Assembly (NCBI RefSeq): GCF_007829885.1 | Contig: NZ_VIWW01000001.1 | Span: forward strand, 558,001-622,000 | Direction of reading: 5' to 3' | Source of the DNA: Streptomyces brevispora | Lineage (GTDB): Bacteria > Actinomycetota > Actinomycetes > Streptomycetales > Streptomycetaceae | Length of the DNA stretch: 64,000 nucleotides | In this document: one piece after another, positions 8,892 to 17,738 of the stretch | How positions within the stretch are numbered: the first letter of the stretch is position 1 | Layout of the letters: each line of letters starts with the position of its first letter | Notes under the pieces: model-generated | The model's database searches: none | Seen by the model: only the letters and a program-made list of their open reading frames with translations | Told to the model about the DNA's origin: nothing | Made by a program: the position numbers and the translations under genes

Positions 8892-9724
8892 GCGGCGGCA
8901 CACGCGTGGCGGAGCGGCCCGTCACGGGCGCCGGGAAGGCCGCGAGCACACCGGTCGCGGACGCGCTGGCCGTCCTGGGCCGTCATCTGCAAAGGGCCAA
9001 GGCGGCCCCGGGCGTTCTGATCATGACCCAGACCATGCCGATCACGATGCTGCTGTTCTTCGGGTACGTCTTCGGCAGCGCCCTGGCCGTGCCCGGTCAG
9101 GAGTACCGCGCCTTCCTGGTGCCGGGACTGCTGGCGGCGACCGCGGCGAACGGCATCATGACCGGGATGTTCCAGTCCGCGCAGGACTGCCACCGGGGCG
9201 TGATGGACAGGTTCCGCACGCTGCCGATGAGCCGGTCCGCCGTTCCGTTCGGGCAGACCGCGGCCGACCTGCTGACCACGACCGTCGGCATGATCCCGCT
9301 GATCCTGGTCGGGCTCGCGGCGGGCTGGCGGATCGAGGGCGGCCCGGCGGCCGCGCTGGGGGCGTTCGGACTGCTGCTGCTGTTCCGGTTCGCCACCGCG
9401 TGGGTGGGCTGCTGGCTGGGGCTGCTGATCCGGAACGAGGAGGCGGCCGGCCAGCTGGGCGCAGCCACGTTCATCCTGCCGCTGCTCTCCAGCGCGTACA
9501 TCCCGACCGGCAATCTGCCGGACCGGCTGCGCCTCCTCACGGAGTGGAACCCGATCAGCGCCGCCGCCGCGATGGCTCGCGACCTCTTCGGCAACGCCGC
9601 GCCGGCCGCCGACGCCGCCTGGCCGGTCGCGCACCCGGTGGCCGGGACGCTGCTCTGGTCGGCGGTGCTGCTCGCGGTCGCCGTACCGCTGTCCGTACGC
9701 CGGTACGCGCGCGGCGGCGAGTGA
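8888..9724 (+). CDS. ABC-2-type transporter permease (DrrB-like)
   Basis: 278 residues with about six hydrophobic segments: near 38-60 (ILIMTQTMPITMLLFFGYVF), 75-95, 133-155 (TTTVGMIPLILVGLAAGW), 160-180, 190-212 and 248-270. It has the ABC-2 membrane domain layout of DrrB. The start ATG 8888 overlaps the ATPase stop by four bases, so the two subunits are coupled. It should form a homodimeric channel with two ATPase copies for export of a hydrophobic or drug-like compound. Expression is probably governed by the divergent TetR protein. Confidence 0.92.
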   Translation: MSGGTRVAERPVTGAGKAASTPVADALAVLGRHLQRAKAAPGVLIMTQTMPITMLLFFGYVFGSALAVPGQEYRAFLVPGLLAATAANGIMTGMFQSAQDCHRGVMDRFRTLPMSRSAVPFGQTAADLLTTTVGMIPLILVGLAAGWRIEGGPAAALGAFGLLLLFRFATAWVGCWLGLLIRNEEAAGQLGAATFILPLLSSAYIPTGNLPDRLRLLTEWNPISAAAAMARDLFGNAAPAADAAWPVAHPVAGTLLWSAVLLAVAVPLSVRRYARGGE

Positions 9725-9739
9725 CGGGCCAAAAGACCC

Positions 9740-10348
9740 TCAGCCGGGCAGCACGGCCGGCCGGTCCAGCGCGCCGAGCAGACGGATGAAGCTCGACTCC
9801 AGAAAGGCGCCGAGTTCCGCGGGGGCGTCCGGTCCGTCGGGCGGCCAGTTGATGACGGCCTCCTCGGCGAAGGCCATCCAGGCCCGGGCGGCGGCGAGCA
9901 ACCGGGGCGAATCCGGCATCCCGAGCCGCCGCTGGCCCTCCTCGGCCCGCCGGGCCAGGGTGGCGCGGGTGGACTCGACGATGTCCTCCACGGCGGGATG
10001 GCTGCCGGAGGCGCCGCGGACCAGGGCGAGATAGACCTTGCGGTGCTCCGTGACGTAGGCCGCGAATCCGGCGATGAACGCCCGCAGCCAGGGGACGGGC
10101 TCCAGCGAGGGGTCCGGTTCCGTGGCTGCGGCGAAGTCGTCGCATTCCTGCCGCACCACACAGCGGTAGAAGTCGCGCTTGGAGTCGAAGTAGTGGAAGA
10201 GCAGCCCCCGGGAGATACCCGCGCGGCGCGCCACATCATCGGTGGAGAGCTCGTCCAGCGAGCAATCGGCAAGCATGTCCACGCCAATCGCTACCAGTTG
10301 TGCCCTTCGCTCGTCGGGGCTCAGGCGCACTGGTCGCTTCTCGGGCAT
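9740..10348 (-). CDS. TetR/AcrR-family regulator
   Basis: 202 residues. The DNA-binding domain spans about 12-60 (ERRAQLVAIGVDMLADCS, VARRAGISRGLLFHYFDSKR). A C-terminal ligand domain follows, ending AFLESSFIRLLGALDRP. The gene converges on the DrrB-like gene, 15 bases apart, so it is not obviously the exporter regulator. The 176 bases upstream, before the next gene, contain ACCGA-ATTACC-TCGGT near 10373, a weak candidate autoregulatory site. Target and ligand are unknown. Confidence 0.88.
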   Translation of the reverse strand: MPEKRPVRLSPDERRAQLVAIGVDMLADCSLDELSTDDVARRAGISRGLLFHYFDSKRDFYRCVVRQECDDFAAATEPDPSLEPVPWLRAFIAGFAAYVTEHRKVYLALVRGASGSHPAVEDIVESTRATLARRAEEGQRRLGMPDSPRLLAAARAWMAFAEEAVINWPPDGPDAPAELGAFLESSFIRLLGALDRPAVLPG

Positions 10349-10524
10349 GCGGCCAGTCTAGAAGTGCTTCGACACCGAATTACCTCGGTACCCACTTCAC
10401 CACGAATCGGCATGCGGTCGCAGCCACCACCGGGCCTCACGCGGACATGGCGACGCGCCACTGCCGACTCCGGGGATGACGGAAGAGCGGGCAGCAGCGC
10501 GATACCTGGACCGGGGCCGTCGGG

Positions 10525-10788
10525 TCAGCGGCGGCTGCCGAAGAGCGAGCGTCGCAGTCGTCGCAGCGGCGCGAAGAGCGAGACCCGCGCGCTCTTGCTC
10601 CGGTGCACGTGCGCGGCGTCGCGCGAGGTCAGCTCACGCATCAGCAGCGTCGCTTCCGCGGACTCGCGCTGCGGGACGACGGGGCCGCCCAGCACCGCGA
10701 GATGCCGGTCGAGGCGCGAACTCGTCGCACCGCTTCCGCAGGTGATAGCAGGCACTCGCGGCCTGCTGCGCACCGTTATCTGTTCCAT
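10525..10788 (-). CDS. Small conserved basic protein of unknown function
   Basis: 87 residues starting MEQITVRSRPRVPAITCG at ATG 10788. The body contains LDRHLAVLGGPVVPQRESAEATLLMRE-type sequence and the last 20 residues are strongly basic (SLFAPLRRLRRSLFGSRR). No signal peptide or known motif is visible. I have a general memory of similar short proteins in Streptomyces upstream of a secreted SGNH esterase, as here. The basic tail could bind nucleic acid or membrane; that is speculation. Confidence 0.6.
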   Translation of the reverse strand: MEQITVRSRPRVPAITCGSGATSSRLDRHLAVLGGPVVPQRESAEATLLMRELTSRDAAHVHRSKSARVSLFAPLRRLRRSLFGSRR

Positions 10789-11069
10789 GTCACTCCCCAC
10801 CCGTACGAGGGCACCCGGTCCGGGCAGGTTAACCCTATCCTCCCGCGGCGACACTCACGCATCGCGGGCGCAGGATTGAGCACACACATACGGAGGTTGA
10901 CCACCGTTCCGCGAATTCATCGCATTCCAGGGCGTGTTGGAAGGGTCGTGCGCAACCGGACACCCCGGACCCGGTCCGCGGACGACACCTGGAAGGAGGC
11001 CCCGGCCTGCGGGACCTCCTCCCCGGCGGACAGCCGAAGCGGACGACGGAAGGGCGTTGGGGCGGGAGG

Positions 11070-11879
11070 TCAGGCGACCGAGTTGAGGACGGGCAGGTAG
11101 CCACCGGACTGTCCGGCGGCGAAGGGGTGGTACGACTCGCCGATGTTGAGCCAGTTGAGGCTGTGCAGCCAGGCGCTTCCCGAGCAGATCTCGTGTCCGG
11201 TGAACTTCCCCGCGACATCGCCGAAGGTGAAGCCGTGGTCGGCCGCACGCTTGGCGGTGGCCGCGTTCAGGTAGTCGGACGCGCCGTTGATGGCGGCGCG
11301 CACCTTGTCACTCAGACCGACGACGCAGCTGCCGCCGACCTTGTAGAAGCGCGGGTAGCCGAGGACCACGACGTGGGCGGACGGAGCCTTGGCGCGGATC
11401 GCCGAGTACACCGAGTTGAGGTTGCCGGGCAGCGTGGAGTCCACATAGCTGCGGGCGGTGGCGATCCGGTTGAGGCAGGTGGCCTCCGACTGGAGGACAC
11501 AGGTCGTCATGACATCGGAGAATCCGGCGTCGTTGCCGCCGATGGAGATGGAGACGAGGTCGGTCGAGGAGTTGAGCGGTCCGAGCTGATTGGCGGTCAC
11601 ATCGCCGGTACGGGCTCCCGAGCAGGCGGTGAAGGCGAACGAGGCGGGCGAGTGGGCGGCCGCCCAGAGCGAGGGGTACGCGAGGGTGCTGCGCTTGCAG
11701 TCCCCGCTGGAGCTGATGTAGCTGCCCGAACCGACACCCGAGGAGTACGAGTCACCGAGGGCGACATAGTCGACGCCCTGCACGGACGGAGCGGCGTTCG
11801 CGGTGGCCGCCCCGGTCAGGGCGATGACGGCACCGAGCAGAAGCGAGGACGAGAACGCCACGAGTCTGGACATTTTCAT
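11070..11879 (-). CDS. Secreted SGNH/GDSL esterase-lipase
   Basis: 269 residues with a classical signal peptide (MKMSRLVAFSSSLLLGAV, cleavage after ATANA near residue 29). SGNH blocks are present: LGDSYSSG with nucleophile Ser44, a Gly and SIGGNDAGFS for the oxyanion hole (Gly, Asn), and ESYHPFAAG with the catalytic His near the end. Six Cys residues would give three disulfides, as in Streptomyces secreted lipases and phospholipases A1 of this family. ATG 11879 has AAGGGAG about 6 bases upstream. It is expected to hydrolyse ester bonds of lipids outside the cell. Confidence 0.92.
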   Translation of the reverse strand: MKMSRLVAFSSSLLLGAVIALTGAATANAAPSVQGVDYVALGDSYSSGVGSGSYISSSGDCKRSTLAYPSLWAAAHSPASFAFTACSGARTGDVTANQLGPLNSSTDLVSISIGGNDAGFSDVMTTCVLQSEATCLNRIATARSYVDSTLPGNLNSVYSAIRAKAPSAHVVVLGYPRFYKVGGSCVVGLSDKVRAAINGASDYLNAATAKRAADHGFTFGDVAGKFTGHEICSGSAWLHSLNWLNIGESYHPFAAGQSGGYLPVLNSVA

Positions 11880-12107
11880 GGAATCTCCCTTGGACCGGCC
11901 GGCAGGATCTCTGCCACATACGTGGTAGCAGCAGGGATGGCCATTCCGGAAGTGTTCATGCCAAGTCCATCGCATGACGTTTTCCGGAAACCTCCTGAGG
12001 CCGCGTCACCACGACGTCCCGGCAGGCCGCGCCGGCGCCCGGCCGGAGCGGAGGAAGGTGACGAAACCTGGGTGCGCCGGGTACCCCTGTGCCGGATCAT
12101 GGGCGCC

Positions 12108-13214
12108 ATGTCCGCCAACCCCGAGTCAGTCCTGCCGATCCGGCTCAACATCGACGACAGCGACTCCCCGTCCGACGTCGTCGACGCACTGTTCCTCGGC
12201 CGCTTCGCGACGGGCGAGCAGCCGTACTCGCACAGCTCCTCCCTCGACCGGGTCAGAACCGGGGCGACGCTGCTGCCCCCGGCCGCGAAGGTGCTGCGCG
12301 CCACCCGTGACGACGACCGCAGCGCCGTGCTCGCCGAGGGCGAGGGCTGGACGCTGCTCGTGTCGCGGTGGAACCGCGGCGCCGACGTCACGGTCACCGC
12401 GACCACCCCGGAACTGGCCCTAAAGGTGCTCGGCGAGGCCACGGACGGCGCCCAGGACAAGCCCGATCCGCAGCCCGGGAACGTGACCATGGGCTTCTGG
12501 CACATGTCGCCGCGCCGCGGTCCGTCCCGCACCACCCGGCAGATCACGGCCGGCACCTGGGACGAGGTCGGCCCCAACTACACCGCGCCGGTGGCCGATG
12601 CCATGGGCCGGCTGATGAAGGTCACCCCGGACGACATCGCGGGCCGGCTGCTCCTGCTGCACGGCCCGCCGGGCACCGGCAAGACCTCCGCGCTGCGCAC
12701 GTTGGCGCGGTCCTGGCGGGACTGGTGCCAGGTCGACTGCGTACTCGATCCCGAACGGCTCTTCAACGACGTCGGCTACCTGATGGACATCGCGATCGGC
12801 GAGGACGACGGTACGGAGAAGGGCCGTTGGCGGCTGCTGCTCCTGGAGGACTGCGACGAGCTGATCCGCGGCGAGGCCAAGCACACGGCCGGACAGGCGC
12901 TGTCCCGGCTGCTGAACCTCACGGACGGACTGCTGGGCCAGGGCCGCAACGTCCTCGTCGGGGTGACCACCAACGAGGACCTGGAGCGTCTGCACCCGGC
13001 GGTCGTCAGGCCCGGCCGCTGCCTGGCCCGGATCGAGGTGGGCCCGCTGACCCGCAAGGAGTCGGTGGCCTGGCTGGGCACGGACGAGGGCCTGGGCCGC
13101 GACGTGTCCCACGAGGGGACGACCCTGGCGGAGCTGTACGCACTGCGCCGCGGCACACGCCCCGCATCGGTGCCCAAACAGGACTCGGGCGCGGACGCGG
13201 GCCTGTACCTCTGA
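12108..13214 (+). CDS. AAA-family ATPase with N-terminal DUF5925-type domain
   Basis: 368 residues. The first 110 or so residues form a conserved actinobacterial domain without known function (SDVVDALFLGRFATGEQPYS is distinctive). The AAA core follows, with Walker A GPPGTGKT (186-193), Walker B LLLLEDCDEL (243-252) and a sensor/arginine region NEDLERLHPAVVRPGRC. It is expected to be a cytoplasmic remodelling ATPase; substrate unknown. Start is uncertain by nine bases (ATG 12099 or 12108). The gene stands alone between an esterase and a convergent regulator, with a hairpin after its stop. Confidence 0.85.
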   Translation: MSANPESVLPIRLNIDDSDSPSDVVDALFLGRFATGEQPYSHSSSLDRVRTGATLLPPAAKVLRATRDDDRSAVLAEGEGWTLLVSRWNRGADVTVTATTPELALKVLGEATDGAQDKPDPQPGNVTMGFWHMSPRRGPSRTTRQITAGTWDEVGPNYTAPVADAMGRLMKVTPDDIAGRLLLLHGPPGTGKTSALRTLARSWRDWCQVDCVLDPERLFNDVGYLMDIAIGEDDGTEKGRWRLLLLEDCDELIRGEAKHTAGQALSRLLNLTDGLLGQGRNVLVGVTTNEDLERLHPAVVRPGRCLARIEVGPLTRKESVAWLGTDEGLGRDVSHEGTTLAELYALRRGTRPASVPKQDSGADAGLYL

Positions 13215-13225
13215 AACCCGTCCGG

Positions 13226-13256
13226 GCCGTCCGGGCGCGATCCGGGTCCGGACGGC
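13226..13256. terminator. Intergenic hairpin, probable bidirectional terminator
   Basis: GCCGTCCGG (13226-13234) pairs perfectly with CCGGACGGC (13248-13256) around a 13-base loop. It lies between the converging AAA ATPase and YtrA-type regulator genes. No U-tract follows, as usual in high-GC genomes. Confidence 0.5.
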
Positions 13257-13306
13257 GATCGAGGACGAAGCGGCCCGCCGGACGCCCCCGCACCCGGCAC
13301 CCGTAG

Positions 13307-13681
13307 CTACCCCGCGTACACCGCCCGCACCGCGTCCTGGGCCAGCGCGAGCGCCCGCGCACGGGACACGCCCAACCGCCGGGCCTGCTCCGCGTACACC
13401 TGCGCCGCGGACGCCGCGTTGCGCTCGGCCGCGTCCCCCGCGGCGGCGACGAACGTGCCGTTGCGCCCACGCGTCTCGATCACCCCGTCCGCCTCCAGCG
13501 CCCGGTACGCCTTGGCGACCGTGTTGGCGGCGAGGCCCAGTTCCTCGGCGAAGCCGCGTACGGTCGGGAGTCTGTAGCCGACCGGCAGCGCGCCGGAGCG
13601 GGCCAGTTCGGAGATCTGCGTACGCAACTGCTCGTACGGGGCGGTGCCGGAATCCGGGTCAACGGAGATCTTCAGGGTCAC
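13307..13681 (-). CDS. GntR-family (YtrA-type) regulator
   Basis: 124 residues, the short form with a winged helix-turn-helix and no large effector domain. The N-terminal domain (about 1-75) shows APYEQLRTQISELA, LPTVRGFAEELGLAANTVA and YRALEADGVIETRGRNGTFV. The C-terminal 45 residues are a helical dimerisation tail. GTG 13681 (VTLKISVD) is chosen as the first start before the conserved domain. YtrA-type regulators commonly act on adjacent ABC transporters, but none is adjacent here; it is divergent from a GNAT gene with a 69-base gap. Confidence 0.88.
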   Translation of the reverse strand: MTLKISVDPDSGTAPYEQLRTQISELARSGALPVGYRLPTVRGFAEELGLAANTVAKAYRALEADGVIETRGRNGTFVAAAGDAAERNAASAAQVYAEQARRLGVSRARALALAQDAVRAVYAG

Positions 13682-13750
13682 GGCCCGATTCTCCCTCACC
13701 GCCGGAAAATTCAGGAGCGCCCGGACCGGCCTGCGGATAGCGTCCGGCCC

Positions 13751-14671
13751 ATGACTGTCATCGTGCGCGACTTCCGGCCCGCAGACGCCGAGGACTGGGT
13801 ACGGGTGCGCCGCGCGGCACTCCCGTTCATGGTGACCACACCGGAGGCGGTCGTCTTCGGCCTGGCGACCGCCCATCCCGACAAGCGGTACCGCCTGCTG
13901 GTCGCGGAGGAGGACGGCGAGATCATCGGAACGGCCGAGGCCGGTCTGGCCCATGAGAGCCCCAGGCCCGGTCAGGCGTCCTGCAATCCGCACGTCCATC
14001 CGGAGCGGACCGGCCGGGGTGCGGGCTCACTGCTGCTGCGCACGGCCGAGGAACACCTGGCCCTGGCCGGTGCGACCGAGATCTACTCCTGGGTGCTGGA
14101 CACCCCCGGCGACCGGGCGTTCGCCGAGCGGCGCGGCTACGCCCCGAGCCGGCCGGCGCACTTCATGCATCTGGATCTGGCCGGCGGCACGCTGCCACCC
14201 CGTCAGGAACTCCCGGCCGGCGTCGAGCTGCGGACCGGCTCCGATTTCGACGACGACCCGCGACCGCTCTTCGAGGCGGACGCCGAGACCACCGCGGACG
14301 AGCCCAGTGACACGCCGGGCGGGCCGTCGGACTACGAGAAGTGGCTCGCCGAGACCTGGCGCAGCCCCGCGCTCGACCACCACCTCACCTCGGTGGCGGT
14401 GGTCGACGGCGAGGTCGCGGCGTTCAGCGCGGCGGAGTGCGACGGCGCGGGCCGCTACTGGTCGGGGATGACCGGCACCCGGCGGGCGTACCGCGGCCGC
14501 GGGCTGGCGAAGCTCGCCAAGAACGACTCGCTGCACCGGGCGCGCGCCGCCGGGTACACCGACGCTTACACCGGCAACGACGCCGAGAACGGACCGATGC
14601 TGGCGATCAACCGCTGGTTCGGCTACGAGATCTGTGCCACGGAGGTACGCCATGTCCGCAGGATCGGCTGA
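13751..14671 (+). CDS. Tandem GNAT-domain N-acetyltransferase
   Basis: 306 residues. Two GNAT folds are recognisable. The first (about 3-140) has an acetyl-CoA pyrophosphate loop in HPERTGRGAGSLLL. The second (about 165-300) has TRRAYRGRGLAKLAKNDSLHRA, the classic Q/RxxGxG/A loop. The acceptor substrate is unknown; similar tandem proteins resemble MshD-like or antibiotic acetyltransferases but I cannot assign one. The 3' end overlaps the next gene by 20 bases, and that gene's GGAGG site lies inside this one, so the pair is co-translated. Confidence 0.88.
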   Translation: MTVIVRDFRPADAEDWVRVRRAALPFMVTTPEAVVFGLATAHPDKRYRLLVAEEDGEIIGTAEAGLAHESPRPGQASCNPHVHPERTGRGAGSLLLRTAEEHLALAGATEIYSWVLDTPGDRAFAERRGYAPSRPAHFMHLDLAGGTLPPRQELPAGVELRTGSDFDDDPRPLFEADAETTADEPSDTPGGPSDYEKWLAETWRSPALDHHLTSVAVVDGEVAAFSAAECDGAGRYWSGMTGTRRAYRGRGLAKLAKNDSLHRARAAGYTDAYTGNDAENGPMLAINRWFGYEICATEVRHVRRIG

Positions 14672-15149
14672 GGCCGGACTGACCGTCGTCCTGGTCAAGG
14701 CCGGAAGGACCAAGATCCGCTACCCGGCCGCCCTGCTCGCCGACAACGGCACCCGGGTGACGGTAAGGGCGCCCTGGGCCTCCCCGCGGGTGCGTGACTT
14801 CGGCTTCGTCCGGTTCGAGCCGGGTGATGTGCTGACCGAGCACTACTGGCGCGACACCTGGTTCGCGGTGAAGGAGGTCCGCACGGGCTCGGGCGAGCTC
14901 AAGGGCTGGTACTGCGATGTGACCCGCCCGGCCGTGCTGCGGGACGGTGAGCTGGTCGTCGAGGACCTGGACCTCGATCTGTGGGTGTCGGCGGACCGCT
15001 CCCTCGTACTGCGCCTGGACGAGGACGAGTTCGAGGAGAGCGGGCTGGCCGGACGCGATCCGGAGGCGGCGGGTGCCGCCGTCGGGGCACTGGACGAGCT
15101 GGAGCGCCTCGCCGGTACGCCGGAGGGTTTCGCCGGCCTGCTGGGCTGA
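14652..15149 (+). CDS. DUF402-family protein
   Basis: 165 residues. It begins at ATG 14652 (MSAGSAEAGL) with GGAGG at 14641-14645 inside the preceding GNAT gene. The core has the DUF402 features of a Trp-rich beta barrel (EHYWRDTWFAVKEV, GWYCDVTRPAVLRDGELVVEDLD trimmed, LDLWVSADRS) and acidic positions for metal binding. Characterised relatives include FomD and nucleoside di/triphosphatases, so hydrolysis of a nucleotide-type phosphoanhydride is likely; the actual substrate is unknown. It is coupled to the GNAT gene. Confidence 0.82.
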   Translation: MSAGSAEAGLTVVLVKAGRTKIRYPAALLADNGTRVTVRAPWASPRVRDFGFVRFEPGDVLTEHYWRDTWFAVKEVRTGSGELKGWYCDVTRPAVLRDGELVVEDLDLDLWVSADRSLVLRLDEDEFEESGLAGRDPEAAGAAVGALDELERLAGTPEGFAGLLG

Positions 15150-15188
15150 GAGGGCCGGCCACGCCCGGCCGGCCGGGCCCCCTCAGCC
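15144..15188. terminator. Hairpin spanning two converging stop codons
   Basis: GGCTGAG-A-GGGCC (from 15144) pairs with GGGCC-CC-CTCAGCC (to 15188), and the stem includes the stop codons of both the DUF402 gene and the converging fusion gene. A second CCGGCC-rich stem can form inside it. Confidence 0.45.
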
Positions 15189-16661
15189 GGCCACCAGCTC
15201 CACCTCGTACCCCGCCGCGTCCTCCAGGTACGCGGCCACGTGTTCGTCACCGCCCGCATGCGGATGACGGTCCGCGAAGAGCAGCCGCCAGCCGTGGTCC
15301 GGGGCGCGCGCCACCAGTGCGTCGAGGGCCGCCCGGTCCGTCAGGTGGAACGCCAGGTGGTTGAGGCCCGGACGGCACCGCTCGTGCGGTCCGGGTACCA
15401 GGTCGGGCGACTGCTCGATCACCACGTAGCTGTCGCCCCGCCGCCAGCTGCGCCCGTGCACCCACCGCTGGTACGGGACATGGCCCAGCTCGCCGAGGAG
15501 CCAGCCCCACGCCGCCTCGGCCGCCGCCAGATCGGGCACCCACAGCTCGATGTGGTGGACCTGCCCGGTGCGGACCCCGCCCGTCGGCAGCGGGACCGCA
15601 CGGCGGGGTCCCTGCGGTTCGTACGCGACGGTGTCGCCGTCCTCGTGCCAGTGGATCAGGAAGCGCTCGCCCGCCAGGTAACCGTCGAGTCCGGCGCGGC
15701 AGTACGCGACCATGTCGTCCGGAAGGGCGTCCAGCGGGAACCACTCCAGCTCCGAGCACTTGTCCGGTTCGCGGTTGTACGGCGGCCGGGCCGGGTCGTA
15801 CTCCGTCTCGAAGAACCAGCCGGTCCTGGGGCTGCCGCCGGGCCCGCGGTGCTGCATGACGAGGGCCACCCGCAACTCCTCCGGTTCGAGGGCGATCCCG
15901 ATCTCCTCGGCCGCCTCGCGGATCATGCCCTCGCGGACGTCCTCGCCGTCCTCGACATGTCCCGACGGGGCGTGCAGCAGCCCGTCCGCGTACCCCGTGC
16001 CGGTGCGCCGGGCGAGCAGGACGTCGGAGCCGCGCCGGAGGATCAGATGCACGTCCACGACCTCGGTGTGCCGGCGCGGTGGTTCGGCACGCGCCACCAG
16101 GGCGTAGCGCTCGTCGTCGACGTCCTTGCCCCAGAGGGCACGGTCGCCGGAGAGCCGCTCGTGGTGGATGCGCTCGGTGAACGGGGCGAGCAGCGCGGTG
16201 AGCTGACGGGCGGACAGCCCGACCCCGTTCCACACGCCCTCGATCAGCACCAGTCTTCCGCCGGGCCGCAGCAGGCCGAACCAGTGCCGCAGGGCCGCCG
16301 CCGGGTCGGGCAGCAGCCACACCACGTGCCGGGCCAGGATCACGTCGAAGCGCTGCTTGCCGACCGGGGGCCGGTCCGCGTCCCCGACGAGCACTTCGGT
16401 CCCCGTACCGGCCAGCTTGGCGCGCGCCTGCTCCACCATGCGCGACGACCGGTCGACGCCGGTGACCCGGTGGCCCTGCCCGGCGACGAGCAGCGCCAGG
16501 CTTCCGGTGCCGCACCCCAGGTCGAGGATCTCGGAACGCTCCCGGGGCAGCCAGCTCTCCAGCCGCTGCGCCCAGGCGTGCCGGACCACGGGATCGAGCA
16601 GACCGTGGTCCGGCTCCTCGTCGAAGGAATCGGCGGCGGAGTCCCAGTCGATCGTCGTCAT
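15183..16661 (-). CDS. Three-domain fusion: SAM methyltransferase, Nudix hydrolase and VOC (glyoxalase-fold) protein
   Basis: 492 residues from ATG 16661 (MTTIDWDSAAD). Domain 1 (about 1-190) is a class I methyltransferase with ILDLGCGTGSLALLVAGQG as SAM motif I, VTGVDRS and a VLVGDAD region. Domain 2 (about 198-345) is a Nudix hydrolase with an intact box: GHVEDGE, then seven residues, then REAAEEIG. Domain 3 (about 365-490) is a vicinal-oxygen-chelate fold (VHHIELWVPDLAAAEAAW, GLNHLAFHL, EDAAGYEVELV). There is no stop, frameshift or linker start between them, and each domain looks complete. Substrates are unknown; a single polypeptide implies they act in one pathway, perhaps on one nucleotide-linked or modified metabolite (inference). 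It converges on the DUF402 gene. Confidence 0.85.
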   Translation of the reverse strand: MTTIDWDSAADSFDEEPDHGLLDPVVRHAWAQRLESWLPRERSEILDLGCGTGSLALLVAGQGHRVTGVDRSSRMVEQARAKLAGTGTEVLVGDADRPPVGKQRFDVILARHVVWLLPDPAAALRHWFGLLRPGGRLVLIEGVWNGVGLSARQLTALLAPFTERIHHERLSGDRALWGKDVDDERYALVARAEPPRRHTEVVDVHLILRRGSDVLLARRTGTGYADGLLHAPSGHVEDGEDVREGMIREAAEEIGIALEPEELRVALVMQHRGPGGSPRTGWFFETEYDPARPPYNREPDKCSELEWFPLDALPDDMVAYCRAGLDGYLAGERFLIHWHEDGDTVAYEPQGPRRAVPLPTGGVRTGQVHHIELWVPDLAAAEAAWGWLLGELGHVPYQRWVHGRSWRRGDSYVVIEQSPDLVPGPHERCRPGLNHLAFHLTDRAALDALVARAPDHGWRLLFADRHPHAGGDEHVAAYLEDAAGYEVELVAG

Positions 16662-16748
16662 GGACCGATCTTGCCATCTGCCCTCCGCCGCTGAAAGCGG
16701 CAAAGGACGGTCCGGGACGGTGATCCGGCCAGGTCCGTACGACGGGCC

Positions 16749-17642
16749 CTACCCGACGACCGAGGCGCAGGTGGTCGGGGTGGCGTGCGCCGGGTCCAGG
16801 GCGTTCGCCACCTCGTGGTAGGCGACCCGGTCGATGGTCCCGATCGCCACGTGCTCGGACAGATCGACCGGGCACAGGTCCTGGAGCAGAACGTTGCGCA
16901 CGTCGGGCCCGTTCAGGAACTGCGTCCGGTACGGGGTCACGACCTCGTCGTACTTGGTGGAGATGACGGTGTAGTGCACGCCCGGCACGGTGTCGCCGCC
17001 CGCGTTGAGCTTGGTGATGAAGGGCGATCCGGCCACCTGGTCGGCGAGTCCGGGCGTGCCGGCGTTGAGCAGGTACTCAGCACCGGGGAAGTACGGCAGC
17101 AGCTTCGTCAGGCCGAGGAGGGTGGTGCCGTGGTTGTCGGGCGCGAGCCCGATCATGGCGTTGACCTTGGCTCCCCCGCCGAGGAACTTCAGGTAGTAGT
17201 TCGGCATCATGCCGCCCTGGGAGTGCCCGACGATGTCCGCCTTGGACGCCCCCGTGGAGGCGAGCACCTTGTCGACGAAGACCGCGAGCTGCCCGGCCGA
17301 CTTGTCGATCGGACCCAGGCCGTTGAAGAGCGGCACACCGGGGAGCTGCCCGTAGTCGAGCGAGTAGACGCAGTAGCCCCGGTTCACCAGGTAGGGGGCG
17401 AGGACGAGCCAGTTGTCGACCGAGTTCCCGAAGGTTCCGTGGACCAGGACGACGGGCCGGGGGTGGGCTGCGGAGGGTTTGCAGGAGTAGTCGTTCCAGC
17501 CACGTGAGGTGGCCGTGGCGGCGGTGGGGGTGGCTGCAGCGGCAGTGGCCGTGGGGGTGGCGACTGCGGCGACGGCGAGGAGTAGTGCGGCGAGGGTTCT
17601 GCGCGCTCGTGGGGTGCGCGGCGCACGGGTCCAGGGCAGCAT
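16749..17642 (-). CDS. Secreted alpha/beta-hydrolase lipase
   Basis: 297 residues. ATG 17642 has AAGGAG about 9 bases upstream; an upstream in-frame start lacks this. The signal peptide has an RR motif and a long hydrophobic core, followed by a repetitive Ala/Thr/Pro region to about residue 45. The fold shows VVLVHGTFGN (oxyanion HG), nucleophile elbow VGHSQGGMMP, and a late His in DLSEHVAIG or YHEVANA. It fits the class 2 lipase/esterase family of secreted Streptomyces enzymes acting on triglycerides or esters. Two TTAC-N6-GTAA elements precede the gene. Confidence 0.9.
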   Translation of the reverse strand: MLPWTRAPRTPRARRTLAALLLAVAAVATPTATAAAATPTAATATSRGWNDYSCKPSAAHPRPVVLVHGTFGNSVDNWLVLAPYLVNRGYCVYSLDYGQLPGVPLFNGLGPIDKSAGQLAVFVDKVLASTGASKADIVGHSQGGMMPNYYLKFLGGGAKVNAMIGLAPDNHGTTLLGLTKLLPYFPGAEYLLNAGTPGLADQVAGSPFITKLNAGGDTVPGVHYTVISTKYDEVVTPYRTQFLNGPDVRNVLLQDLCPVDLSEHVAIGTIDRVAYHEVANALDPAHATPTTCASVVG

Positions 17643-17738
17643 CGTGTGTTCTCCTTGCGGCTCAAGGGAGTTGCGATGTCTGTGCACCCTGCGGCCCGGA
17701 CCACAAGTTCCGACAAAGTTCTACGTGCTCATGCCAAC

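Noticed and set aside
7914..9724. DrrAB-like exporter as part of an antibiotic biosynthesis cluster
   Set aside because: No biosynthetic enzymes are nearby; the neighbours are housekeeping or unrelated regulators.
11127..12107. Extension of the AAA ATPase frame about 980 bases upstream
   Set aside because: The region encodes the SGNH esterase on the other strand; DUF5925-type homology begins only at the start at 12108.
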